From JAIEOG01 sp964611895 (GTDB lineage Bacteria > Bdellovibrionota > FAC87 > UBA2466), in assembly GCA_964611895.1 (NCBI GenBank), contig CAZTDN010000007.1, forward strand, positions 30,048 through 94,047: DNA of 64,000 nt. Reading direction: 5' to 3'. The translations under genes and the position numbers were made by a program. Under the pieces are notes generated by a model. The model was not told the origin of the DNA. It did not search any database and was given only the letters and a program-made list of their open reading frames with translations. Below are positions 50,590 to 58,269 of this stretch, one piece after another (the stretch's first letter is position 1; every line of letters begins with the position of its first letter).

Positions 50590-51329
50590 GGAGACTCCTT
50601 AGCTGTTTCTAGTACGGATCGCAAAGTATCTAGTTCAAAACCATAGGTGAGCTTAATATTGCGGACGTCACCGTCAAAAACCCCTACGGGAATACCGTAG
50701 TACTCGCAAAGCGAAGCATCATCAGTGAAGTTGAGTTCGGGCGCTTCTTTAACTTTTTCTACCAAAGAGCGGATTACCGTGAATTCAAAGACCTGAGGCG
50801 TCTGTACCCGTTGGACCATGCCACGATCTACGGTCTCAACAACTCGCATGTCTTCCACGCGTTTGAGGGTTTCTACAACCGGAACCACCGGAACCCATGC
50901 GCCATACGATCTATCCTCTAGCGCCTTTTTCACCCGCTCTAGGAACTCCTGAGACAGAAAAGGCCGGCAAGCATCGTGAATCAAAATACGTGTAGGGGGA
51001 GGGCTGAGCTCTTCCAGAGCTTCGAGCGCAAGGTACGAGGAGTCCTGACGGCGATTACCGCCAGGAACCACACGAATCAAGGTACGAGAGTGTCGAACCG
51101 CATGCTTGTCGAGTAATTCCTCTGTCAAAGTGACAAAATTTTCGGGCATCACGAGGACAATTTGACGAAAGCAATTCATTTGAAGCAGAGATCGCAGGCA
51201 GTGCACAAACACCGGCGCGTCCCCCACTAAGTGAAACTGCTTGGGAGGGGTTTCAATGCCTCGACTGGCCTGGGCTGAAAAACGACTTCCAGTGCCGCCC
51301 CCGAGAAGAACGGCGTCAAGTGTAACCAT
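50553..51329 (-). CDS. ispD: 2-C-methyl-D-erythritol 4-phosphate cytidylyltransferase
   Basis: The 258-residue enzyme has the nucleotide loop LLGGGTGSRFS, PPKQFHLVGDAPV, IHDACRPFLS and VQTPQVF, the IspD set, with a slightly long insertion. It makes CDP-ME in the MEP pathway. It begins 14 bp after carD and overlaps ispF, a common order in former deltaproteobacteria. Confidence 0.94.
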   Translation of the reverse strand: MVTLDAVLLGGGTGSRFSAQASRGIETPPKQFHLVGDAPVFVHCLRSLLQMNCFRQIVLVMPENFVTLTEELLDKHAVRHSRTLIRVVPGGNRRQDSSYLALEALEELSPPPTRILIHDACRPFLSQEFLERVKKALEDRSYGAWVPVVPVVETLKRVEDMRVVETVDRGMVQRVQTPQVFEFTVIRSLVEKVKEAPELNFTDDASLCEYYGIPVGVFDGDVRNIKLTYGFELDTLRSVLETAKESPCAPGSVTTSTV

Positions 51330-51343
51330 ACCGAAGCAAATCC

Positions 51344-51838
51344 TTAGGCAAAAATAGCCTCTAGCTCTTGCTCAATGACGGCTTCTTCGATGTTTTGAGC
51401 CAAAGAGAGTTCTTTTACGAGCAAGGTTTTTGCCTGGTCGAGCAGCTTGCGCTCACCAAACGAAAGATCTTTGTCATGTTTCAGGAGGAACAGAGCTCGC
51501 AAAACAACGGCAATTTCTTGAACCTGACCGGTATGGATTTTTTCCATGTACTCTCGGTAACGGCGATTCCAGGTTTGATGATCGATCGGAGCCAGATCTT
51601 TTCTGCGTAAAATTTTATAAACTTCTTCGACTTCTTTTTGCTTGATGATCGGACGAAGCCGCTGATTGGAGCTGGTAATAGGGACAAAAACTTTTTTGGG
51701 GGCACCGTTGTCTTGAATTTCAAGAATGTAGAAGGATTGCTTATTGCCAGGACTGAACTCGCGTTCTTCAATGCCCCGGACCACCCCGACACCATGCGAC
51801 AGATGCACAGCGTTATCACCCACCTTGAACTGATACAT
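51344..51838 (-). CDS. carD: CarD/CdnL family transcriptional regulator
   Basis: The 164-residue protein matches CarD/CdnL: N-terminal RNA polymerase-interacting domain (VGDNAVHLSHGVGVVRGIEE, GAPKKVFVPITSSNQRLRPI), then the C-terminal helical DNA-binding domain (LRALFLLKHDKDLSFGERKL). It stabilises RNA polymerase open complexes at rRNA-type promoters. ATG 51838 with AGAAGGG upstream gives the standard length; longer frames to 51904 are not supported. Confidence 0.94.
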   Translation of the reverse strand: MYQFKVGDNAVHLSHGVGVVRGIEEREFSPGNKQSFYILEIQDNGAPKKVFVPITSSNQRLRPIIKQKEVEEVYKILRRKDLAPIDHQTWNRRYREYMEKIHTGQVQEIAVVLRALFLLKHDKDLSFGERKLLDQAKTLLVKELSLAQNIEEAVIEQELEAIFA

Positions 51839-52005
51839 CGCTCCTACCCTTCTCTCGGCTTTTTGAAGATGGGTGCTTATACCATGAACTGAGGCACATT
51901 GCATTAGGTTAAGCGACCTCCCTCCTGTTCGGCACGAAACGAATAGATGTTTTTGTTTATAATTTTAAATAGTTAAATGCGCATGCAACTTCCTACAACC
52001 TTTTA

Positions 52006-52035
52006 TTGACCCGGTTTTTCGAATGCTAATAAGAT
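52006..52035 (+). promoter_or_regulatory. maf: Predicted promoter for maf-yggS-divIVA
   Basis: TTGACC (52006-52011) and TAAGAT (52030-52035) are separated by 18 bp and lie 27 bp before the maf ATG. The opposite carD gene is served from the same AT-rich 224-bp gap, where TATAAA and TAAAAT on the minus strand are possible -10 elements. Confidence 0.5.
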
Positions 52036-52062
52036 ACCCCGGCCCGAGCTCAAAATAGAGAC

Positions 52063-52686
52063 ATGCCCAGCACAACAAAAGTGACAACCCTACCCCGGAT
52101 TTGGCTAGCGTCAGAGTCGCCTCGCAGGAAAGCTATCTTGGAGCAGCTGGGGATAGACTTTCGAGTTATCTCCGCACCCGTTGAAGAAAGCCCCTTTTTC
52201 GGAACCTCTGTAGAAACCACCGTCATCGAAAACGCACGGAGAAAAGCCTTTGCTGCAATCCCGAAAATACCTGGTGAGCGAGATATCGTTCTATCGGCCG
52301 ACACCTTGGTCAGCCTCGGAGAGCAACCATTATCCAAACCCGCGGACCGTACCGAAGCTTTGCAGATGCTCCACTCCCTCTCAGGAAAAACTCACCGAGT
52401 TCTCACAGGCATGTGCGTGGTCTCTCAGGCCCAAGGGCACCGGTTAAGCAGTACTGAAACGAAAGTTACTCTGCGCCACTTGAGCGACGAAGAAATCGAA
52501 AGTTACGCGGCCACCAAAGAACCCTATGACAAGGCCGGATCGTACGGGATTCAAGCCGGGGGTAGCTTGTTTCTCGATCACTTCGAAGGTTCGTACTCCA
52601 ATATTGTGGGGCTTCCGATCGAAACGCTTCTACGCGAGTTGAGCGCGTTAACTTCTATTCCAGCCTTCAGCTGGTTGCCGCGATGA
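52063..52686 (+). CDS. maf: Maf nucleotide pyrophosphatase
   Basis: The 207-residue protein has LASESPRRKAILEQLGI, DTLVSLGEQPLSKP, and YDKAGSYGIQAGG, the Maf signature set. It hydrolyses non-canonical or canonical dTTP/UTP-type nucleotides and is linked to septum formation control. It overlaps yggS by ATGA (52683-52686) and is the first gene of a three-gene operon. Confidence 0.95.
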   Translation: MPSTTKVTTLPRIWLASESPRRKAILEQLGIDFRVISAPVEESPFFGTSVETTVIENARRKAFAAIPKIPGERDIVLSADTLVSLGEQPLSKPADRTEALQMLHSLSGKTHRVLTGMCVVSQAQGHRLSSTETKVTLRHLSDEEIESYAATKEPYDKAGSYGIQAGGSLFLDHFEGSYSNIVGLPIETLLRELSALTSIPAFSWLPR

Positions 52687-53324
52687 CCCTCGTTGAAAAA
52701 AATCTGAACACCATTCGCGCGAGATTGGGAGGCAAGTCGGTCTTGGTTGTTGGAATCACCAAGGGCCAACCTGTAGAAAGAGTACGAGAGGGATTGACCG
52801 CAGGGCTGTCCGCCCTGGGAAACAATTACGCCCAGGAAGGCCAATTGCTCGTAGATATGTTTCCATCGTGCGAATGGCATTTTGTAGGGCACATTCAAAG
52901 CCGCAAAACGAAATACCTCACTCGCTACAGCTGGATACATAGCCTCGATCGCATTGAAATTATCTCCAACCTGAACGCGCGTTTAGAAGCCGAAAACAAA
53001 ACTATTCAAGGCTTGGTGGAGATCAATATTGGAGAGGAAAGTTCAAAGTCTGGAATCGCGCCGCAAGAGCTGGCAGCATTCCTAGAAGCGGCCGCGCCTA
53101 ATAAACAGATTCGCTTAAGAGGTCTGATGGTAATGCCACCACCTCTTTTTCCAGTAGAAAAACGACGCTGCTTTTTTCAGAGGGCGAGAGAACTCTTTCA
53201 ATCAATTAACGCGCCGGGCTGGGACACACTCTCGATGGGAACTTCGGAAGACTACTCAATTGCCGTCGAAGAAGGCTCGACACTCGTTCGATTAGGAACT
53301 GTTCTCTTCGGCGCCCGCGCGTGA
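52683..53324 (+). CDS. yggS: PLP homeostasis protein (YggS/PROSC)
   Basis: This 213-residue alanine racemase N-terminal-like barrel has the PLP lysine in VVGITKGQPVE, GNNYAQEGQ in place of the usual ENYVQE, HFVGHIQSRK, VEINIGEESSKSG and MGTSEDYSIAVEEGST. It binds PLP and buffers it in the cytosol. It lies between maf (ATGA) and the DivIVA-like gene, a common cell-envelope neighbourhood. Confidence 0.94.
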   Translation: MTLVEKNLNTIRARLGGKSVLVVGITKGQPVERVREGLTAGLSALGNNYAQEGQLLVDMFPSCEWHFVGHIQSRKTKYLTRYSWIHSLDRIEIISNLNARLEAENKTIQGLVEINIGEESSKSGIAPQELAAFLEAAAPNKQIRLRGLMVMPPPLFPVEKRRCFFQRARELFQSINAPGWDTLSMGTSEDYSIAVEEGSTLVRLGTVLFGARA

Positions 53325-53350
53325 TAAATTCTCCCTCAACGGAGATGAAC

Positions 53351-53875
53351 ATGGGTTTTGAGAATGACTGGACACCAAACGAAATCAGCACGCGCTCCTT
53401 TAAAGGAGCTTTGAGCGGCTTTAACCGGACAGAAGTCCGCGATTTTCTAGCAGCCCTTGCTCAACAATGGGCCAAGGCCCTCTCCCAGCAACAAGCCCTA
53501 AAAGACCGAGTGCATGCGTTGGAAAAAGAAATCGCTGGCTGGGAACAGAAAGAAAAAGATTTATCGGAATTGCGTGAGCGAGCTTTGCTAGAAGCCCAAG
53601 CCATCCGAGAACAAGCCCGATCCGAATCCGAAAGGCTGTTGGTAGAAACTGAAAACCAGGCGAGCAACATCCGGAACAAGACAGAAGGCTGGCTAGAGGA
53701 AGTCATCGCCAGAGTGGAAGAGACTCAGCGACAAAAACAAAACTTCCTTTCGGCGTTTCGCTCCGCCTTAGACAGCCACTACGAGCTGATAAAGACAGAA
53801 GAGGAAGAGTCCGAGCCGCTTTCGGCCAAGCTGAGCGATGTTTTGCGCAAGAGCAATTCCCCCGCTCTCATCTAA
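53351..53875 (+). CDS. divIVA: DivIVA-like coiled-coil protein
   Basis: The 174-residue protein has the DivIVA N-terminus (PNEISTRSFKGALSGFNRTEVRDFL) followed by a long coiled coil (about residues 28-140: LEKEIAGWEQKEKDL, EQARSESERLLVETE). DivIVA proteins mark curved membrane or poles and are mainly known in Gram-positives, but occur in some former deltaproteobacteria. ATG 53351 has GGAG six bases upstream; an earlier GTG frame overlapping yggS is less likely. Its last 8 bases overlap a convergent gene. Confidence 0.85.
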   Translation: MGFENDWTPNEISTRSFKGALSGFNRTEVRDFLAALAQQWAKALSQQQALKDRVHALEKEIAGWEQKEKDLSELRERALLEAQAIREQARSESERLLVETENQASNIRNKTEGWLEEVIARVEETQRQKQNFLSAFRSALDSHYELIKTEEEESEPLSAKLSDVLRKSNSPALI

Positions 53876-54569
53876 ACGGGATCAGTTTTACCGAAGCTTC
53901 TGGCAGCCACCCTGCAAAGGGAGCGACAACTTGAATCCTATCACCTTGCGTTTGATTCACCTGAAGCAAGGTCCCGGGGGCTAACTCCGCTAACTTGCCT
54001 CCATCGGCTTCCAGGGCCTGCTCGACAAATAAAACACCGTAATTCGGCAAAAACCGAACAAAAAACCCCACGCCACCAGCAACACTGAGCGCTAGCCAAG
54101 CGCTCAACAATAGGCGCGTACGCATTTTTACCCATATGAACGAGTAAAGCAGACACCAAAAAGCGATCAACAATGCCAAAACAACCACAACGGGTTTTAG
54201 GAAAAATTTGAGCCGAAACTGCCACTGATCAGAAACTGGGGATTGGAGTGCTAACCGGTTCTGGATGCGCGAAATGTTTTGTAGCGCTGCAAGAACGGCA
54301 ATGGGGTTTGAACGAAAAGCTGCACTGCTGGCGAGATAAAAAACTCCGGGAGCCCACTGTTCAAGTTGAACATGCGCGAGCGCCAGGTTGTACTGCGCTT
54401 CAGGCGAACGAATTCCCTTCGTCTTGGCATCAGCGAGCCAAGCTTCTAACAGTGGGACAGCTTCGGCGGGTTTAGATTGCTCCAATAGACGCACAGCAGA
54501 TTCCCACTGGGAATCTGCAAAGCCGCTAAAGCCGAATAATAAGAAAACTCCAAGGCAAAGCTTCGCCAT
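53868..54569 (-). CDS. BatE-like TPR, membrane and SH3-like protein
   Basis: The 233-residue protein has a signal-like N-terminus (LCLGVFLLFGFSGFADS), TPR-like helices (~20-115: AVRLLEQSKPAEAVPLLE, AQYNLALAHVQLEQWAPG), two membrane spans (FLKPVVVVLALLIAFWCL and LLLSAWLALSVAGGVGF) and a C-terminal SH3-like domain (APGTLLQVNQTQGDRIQVVA, GWLPEASVKLI). This order matches BatE of aerotolerance operons, but the other bat genes are absent. A structural role in the periplasm is inferred. Confidence 0.6.
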   Translation of the reverse strand: MAKLCLGVFLLFGFSGFADSQWESAVRLLEQSKPAEAVPLLEAWLADAKTKGIRSPEAQYNLALAHVQLEQWAPGVFYLASSAAFRSNPIAVLAALQNISRIQNRLALQSPVSDQWQFRLKFFLKPVVVVLALLIAFWCLLYSFIWVKMRTRLLLSAWLALSVAGGVGFFVRFLPNYGVLFVEQALEADGGKLAELAPGTLLQVNQTQGDRIQVVAPFAGWLPEASVKLIPFR

Positions 54570-54599
54570 GAAGCGATTCTACTGTGGAATGTGCAATGT

Positions 54600-55088
54600 T
54601 TAGTAACGGATTTTGAACTTCTCTTCGATAACCCGGAGTAGCATTTTGAGTTCGCTCAACCGCTCTTCAAGATCACGGTTTCGCCGCTCTAACAACCGAA
54701 CCTGCTCTTCCTTTTGGACCAGCGCATACTCAAACGCTTCACTCACCATAGCGACAGCTTTTTCATCCGCAGCCTCAAATCCAACTGGTTGCGAAGGGTT
54801 AAACCGCGATAAGGGCTTGTCCTGCCATCGATCGACATCCGAAGATGTCACCGCCGCAGAAGGCGTTTGGGTATTTACGGGCGGAGTCACGGGTTGCGGT
54901 GCGACCTGGTTACCGGCTTCGCTGAACAAGATCAAGTAACGTCCCTTTTCGAGACGATACTGGATTCCGTTGCTTTTGATTTTTCTTCGTATGGTGCTGA
55001 GGCTTACCCCGGTTTTCACGGAGTACTCGATCAGCGGAAGCCAGGTTCCGTCACTCTCATTGCACGTTTCGGGAACGTGCGGTGGCAT
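54600..55088 (-). CDS. Helix-turn-helix plus coiled-coil protein
   Basis: The 162-residue protein has an excisionase/MerR-like winged HTH at ~16-55 (PLIEYSVKTGVSLSTIRRKI, then a wing RLEKGRYLILF), a Pro/Thr/Gln-rich linker and a C-terminal coiled coil (~110-158: YALVQKEEQVRLLERRNRDL). Such proteins bind DNA through the HTH and oligomerise or recruit partners through the helix. AGGAG six bases before the ATG is a good ribosome binding site. The divergent gene starts 51 bp away. Confidence 0.7.
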   Translation of the reverse strand: MPPHVPETCNESDGTWLPLIEYSVKTGVSLSTIRRKIKSNGIQYRLEKGRYLILFSEAGNQVAPQPVTPPVNTQTPSAAVTSSDVDRWQDKPLSRFNPSQPVGFEAADEKAVAMVSEAFEYALVQKEEQVRLLERRNRDLEERLSELKMLLRVIEEKFKIRY

Positions 55089-55139
55089 GAGAGTCTCCTA
55101 CTTCTTTAAGTATATATGCTAGAATCAGAATATCTACTT

Positions 55140-55445
55140 ATGATCCAAAAATCCTTTGCTGCAGTGCTTATACTGTATTTCGGCCTTCTGCTAGGAGAAG
55201 TGCCTCTTGGTGACACTACCGTTGGACGCACTGCATGGCGGGAGACGAACAAAGCGCTCCAATGGAGCCACTCTCAAGCCCAGACTTTCATTTCTTATGC
55301 TGGGTGGGGTGGGACTAAACCGGCTGCTGTTGCTGCGCCCAAAATCGAAAAGCCAGAACTAAAAAAACAAGAAAAACCGATTGAACCGGTTGAGGAATTT
55401 ACTTCTAACGACAAAGAAGCGTTACGCCAGATACTGGAGCAATAG
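55140..55445 (+). CDS. Small single-span membrane or secreted protein
   Basis: The ~101-residue product starts with a hydrophobic span (FAAVLILYFGLLLGEVPLG) followed by a basic/acidic tail with EKPELKKQEKPIEPVEE. ATG 55140 is chosen over an in-frame ATG at 55116, as the TAGAAT -10-like sequence overlaps the earlier codon. It ends 2 bp before the PilZ gene, so they are co-transcribed. Family not recognised. Confidence 0.55.
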   Translation: MIQKSFAAVLILYFGLLLGEVPLGDTTVGRTAWRETNKALQWSHSQAQTFISYAGWGGTKPAAVAAPKIEKPELKKQEKPIEPVEEFTSNDKEALRQILEQ

Positions 55446-55447
55446 CG

Positions 55448-55981
55448 ATGGCTCAGTTTATAGAACGCCGAAAGCAATACCGCCTCCCCTTTGAAGACAA
55501 AGCTATATTCACTGACGGAAAGAGATCTTTCACAAGCTATGCGTCTAACCTGAGTAAAGGTGGCCTGTTTGTGACCTCCCTGGAGCCCTTTCCAATCGAA
55601 ACCACTGGCCACTTGGTTTTTTCGGTGCCCGAGTTCCCCTACTGCTTGAGCCTCAAAGCCAAAGTGGCGCACATTGTTTTTGATCGGCAGCGCTGCGAAG
55701 TTGAAAACGGGATGGGTTTCATGTTCCTGGATGTCCCAGAAGAACATCAACGCCTTATCGACAACCACCTGCTTAACCAACAAGAAGCGTTTCAAGAATT
55801 GAAAGTCCTTCTTGCCGTGGAAAACCCCAATGCCGAAAAGGTCGGTCGCTGTCTTACTCGCGTGCCCAGCTTGCGCAGACACGACCTGCTGGCGCTTCGA
55901 TACCGGGTGAACCGCATCTGCACCCTGTTTGAACCTGAACCACTCACCGGAACCCCAAGCCTCTCCCGGAAAGCTGGGTAG
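55448..55981 (+). CDS. PilZ domain protein
   Basis: The 177-residue protein has the PilZ pattern with RRKQYRLPF at the N-terminus and NLSKGGLFV (the N/DxSxxG motif) near residue 36, with FSVPEFPY strands after it. PilZ domains bind cyclic di-GMP and control motility, secretion or polysaccharide synthesis. It lies with a small membrane protein and an HTH/coiled-coil gene; the output target is unknown. The last ~60 residues have no clear domain. Confidence 0.88.
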   Translation: MAQFIERRKQYRLPFEDKAIFTDGKRSFTSYASNLSKGGLFVTSLEPFPIETTGHLVFSVPEFPYCLSLKAKVAHIVFDRQRCEVENGMGFMFLDVPEEHQRLIDNHLLNQQEAFQELKVLLAVENPNAEKVGRCLTRVPSLRRHDLLALRYRVNRICTLFEPEPLTGTPSLSRKAG

Positions 55982-56163
55982 CTGTCCAAAAACTCGACAC
56001 CTGATAAGTTCCCTACCTGCTGTTTTGCTGTTTAACGATCTCGGGAAGCAGTGCGCCCAGCGAAGCCTTTTGGTTTCAAGAAGTTCTCCCGGCCCCTCAC
56101 TTGGTCCGTGCTTTGCATTTTGAGCAACTAGTACCCGCTCCACGTGTAAACAGGAGAGGCCCG

Positions 56164-56652
56164 ATGAAAGGGAAATTGGTTTTGATGATGAAGAAGTGGT
56201 GGATGATAGCAGCAGTGTTCGCGCTAGCGCTCTCGTTGACGAGCTGCTCTCGCCGGCTTCCGTACGGAGCAAATTCTAACTACGGTCTGTTCCGCTGCAC
56301 TACAGCTACGGACCCCCAGAATAATATGGGGACTTTTGATATTTATACGGTCGGCGCCGCAGGACAGCCCGGTATTTACAAAGTGGTGATTATCCCAGCT
56401 TCTCTCGCGCTTCCTGGAGAAATCGTCACCATTACGGCGGCCAACCAGTCCACCCGAGAGCATAAAGTACTCTCGTTGGATATTTCGATGAACATTGAGC
56501 AAGAAGTATTTGCCGGATACTTGAGTGAAAGCGAACTACAACTGTTCGACAAGATCGCAATTAGCAGCTACGTCCCCGGAGTGGATGTTTTGAACTCCAA
56601 CCCACCTCGGTCGGCTGTGTGCCATCTCCCTGTGTTGGGTGAAGATTTTTAA
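56164..56652 (+). CDS. Lipoprotein of unknown function
   Basis: The 162-residue protein has a lipoprotein signal with lipobox SLTSC (Cys28) and a beta-rich mature part (GTFDIYTVGAAGQPGIYKVV, IVTITAANQSTREHKVL). Two later Cys (FRC, VCHL) may pair. AGGAGAGG before ATG 56164 is a clear ribosome binding site; the frame continues upstream to 56101 without support. The 182-bp gap before it shows no gene. Confidence 0.65.
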   Translation: MKGKLVLMMKKWWMIAAVFALALSLTSCSRRLPYGANSNYGLFRCTTATDPQNNMGTFDIYTVGAAGQPGIYKVVIIPASLALPGEIVTITAANQSTREHKVLSLDISMNIEQEVFAGYLSESELQLFDKIAISSYVPGVDVLNSNPPRSAVCHLPVLGEDF

Positions 56653-57104
56653 ATCCCGATACGTTGGGACGAACGCTTAAAGCCCAGGTTCTGTCTCCTT
56701 TGAACCAGTTGATTTGCCATAGTGTGTAGCGGCACTCCGTTGGGACACAGCACGCTGCATGCCTTGCACTGCACACAGGGAAACCAGCTATCGGTAAAAA
56801 GTTCTGCCTCGTGGGACTTTGCAAAAACAGCAGCAATTAGCTTCGGCTCAAATCCGGGTAAGGCCTCTCCCTTTTGAATGGCTTCGCACGAATAAACACA
56901 AAGTGAACACAACACGCATCTTTCAAACTCGATTGCATTAGTGCGCTCTTGCGATGTCACCGCCAAAACCGAGTCCGGTCGGTAACGTTCCAAAAAGACC
57001 TCCGACCCTTTATCCCTTCTCCAGAAAAACAGCCGACGTTGCACGCGATGACGAAGTCTATCGAACGCCAGGTATAGCTGGATGCTAAACAATCGAAGCC
57101 ACAC
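56649..57104 (-). CDS. glpC: Short GlpC-like 4Fe-4S subunit of anaerobic glycerol-3-phosphate dehydrogenase
   Basis: The 151-residue protein has two 4Fe-4S motifs: CVLCSLCVYSCEAI near residues 67-80 and CVQCKACSVLCPNG near 117-130. In E. coli GlpC (~400 aa) these are followed by two CCG domains, which are missing here. It likely passes electrons from GlpAB to the quinone pool at the membrane. A GTG frame to 57131 overlaps glpB by 47 bases, but GTG 57104 has GGGGAGG four bases upstream and is preferred. Last gene of the aspS-glpABC run. Confidence 0.8.
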   Translation of the reverse strand: MWLRLFSIQLYLAFDRLRHRVQRRLFFWRRDKGSEVFLERYRPDSVLAVTSQERTNAIEFERCVLCSLCVYSCEAIQKGEALPGFEPKLIAAVFAKSHEAELFTDSWFPCVQCKACSVLCPNGVPLHTMANQLVQRRQNLGFKRSSQRIGI

Positions 57105-58269
57105 AGTGCCTCCCCATTGCTGCAAAAACACCTAGTCCGGATGGAGCAGCCCCCGGCTCCGTTTTTCCGATGATCGAGCCGCAAGCAACCAAGTTTGCGA
57201 AGGCGGGTTTACCATCTTCGGCCAAGGGGCGGTATTGTGCATCGACTCGAATTCCTAACGCAGACCACTCTTGTGCGTTTTCTATCATCGTGCCACGATC
57301 GGAAATCCGTGCCGTCCCCTGGGGAAAATAGAGCGGAAGGTCCAATAGCGTTTCTTCGACCCGCTGCAAACGGGACCCCAAGCCGCCCCCCAGGAATCGT
57401 CCCGAAGCGATCACAAAATGATCGGCCTTAAGGGTTACCCACCCAACGCCCATTGCCGGGAGAATGGAAATTTCGCTCAATATCCCCCCCATCGGCTGGA
57501 TCCGGAGCTGCTGCAAATCCAAACAGTCTATCTCGTGCAATCGAAGTGAAGCTTCAATCGCACGATACAGTCGATGGCCAGCGTTGGGCTCCGTCGAGCA
57601 AAGAGTTTCAGCGATCGGAATCGAAACCTGCGTTTGCGCTCGTTCGAAAGCTCCAAACGAAGGAAAAAGGGATGGGATCAAGATCAAATCCACCCCTTCA
57701 GCCAATCGACTCAACCCCACCGCAAAAGCGTCAACCGCTTCGTCAGTCCTGAGCTCAGTAGCAACTCGAGAAAGGGGAACGTCCAAACTGTCGGAAATAG
57801 TGGGAAGATCCACCGAGCGAAACTCAGTATCAAGTCCGAGATGCTTCGCGGATTCGTTCCATTGTCGCGCGAGAAGATCTCCTCGATACCGCCACTGCTT
57901 GGAGCCCACCACCGCGACACGCCGTAGAGCCCTTGCACTCAGATCCCCTGCGGCCTGAGGTGCCTGCGCTATGTAAACGCTGCGAATTGCCCCGGAAGCA
58001 CTCGCCAAAAGAAATGGAAGTTTCCGACGAAACGCGTGCGGAAGATTCTGTTCGAGCGCTTTCAAGCTAGGTTCCACCGCATCGAAATAGCGCTCGTTAG
58101 CAAAAGCTCCAAAACTCCAGGCGCCCGAGCTAATGCTGGAGGCTCCCGCTCCCTGCCGAAGCACGGCGACTTTCTTGCCTTGTTGGCGGAGGGACACCGC
58201 TGCGCTAAATCCAGCAACTCCCGCACCGATAACAATGGCATCGTAGTGGGGGCCGGTCCCTACGCTCAT
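57085..58269 (-). CDS. glpB: GlpB-like FAD subunit of anaerobic glycerol-3-phosphate dehydrogenase
   Basis: The 394-residue protein has a Rossmann FAD/NAD motif (AIVIGAGVAGFSAAVSLRQQ) and the GlpB-type tail with FVIASGRFLGGGL and LVACGSIIGKTEPG. In the complex it links GlpA flavin to the membrane subunit. ATG 58269 overlaps the glpA stop as ATGA, so it is preferred to a frame from 58332. Confidence 0.85.
   Translation of the reverse strand: MSVGTGPHYDAIVIGAGVAGFSAAVSLRQQGKKVAVLRQGAGASSISSGAWSFGAFANERYFDAVEPSLKALEQNLPHAFRRKLPFLLASASGAIRSVYIAQAPQAAGDLSARALRRVAVVGSKQWRYRGDLLARQWNESAKHLGLDTEFRSVDLPTISDSLDVPLSRVATELRTDEAVDAFAVGLSRLAEGVDLILIPSLFPSFGAFERAQTQVSIPIAETLCSTEPNAGHRLYRAIEASLRLHEIDCLDLQQLRIQPMGGILSEISILPAMGVGWVTLKADHFVIASGRFLGGGLGSRLQRVEETLLDLPLYFPQGTARISDRGTMIENAQEWSALGIRVDAQYRPLAEDGKPAFANLVACGSIIGKTEPGAAPSGLGVFAAMGRHCVASIV

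Noticed and set aside
55295..56272. A 325-residue open frame on the minus strand
   Set aside because: It runs opposite the small membrane protein and the PilZ gene, lacks a recognisable domain or ribosome binding site, and has Ser-rich antisense composition.
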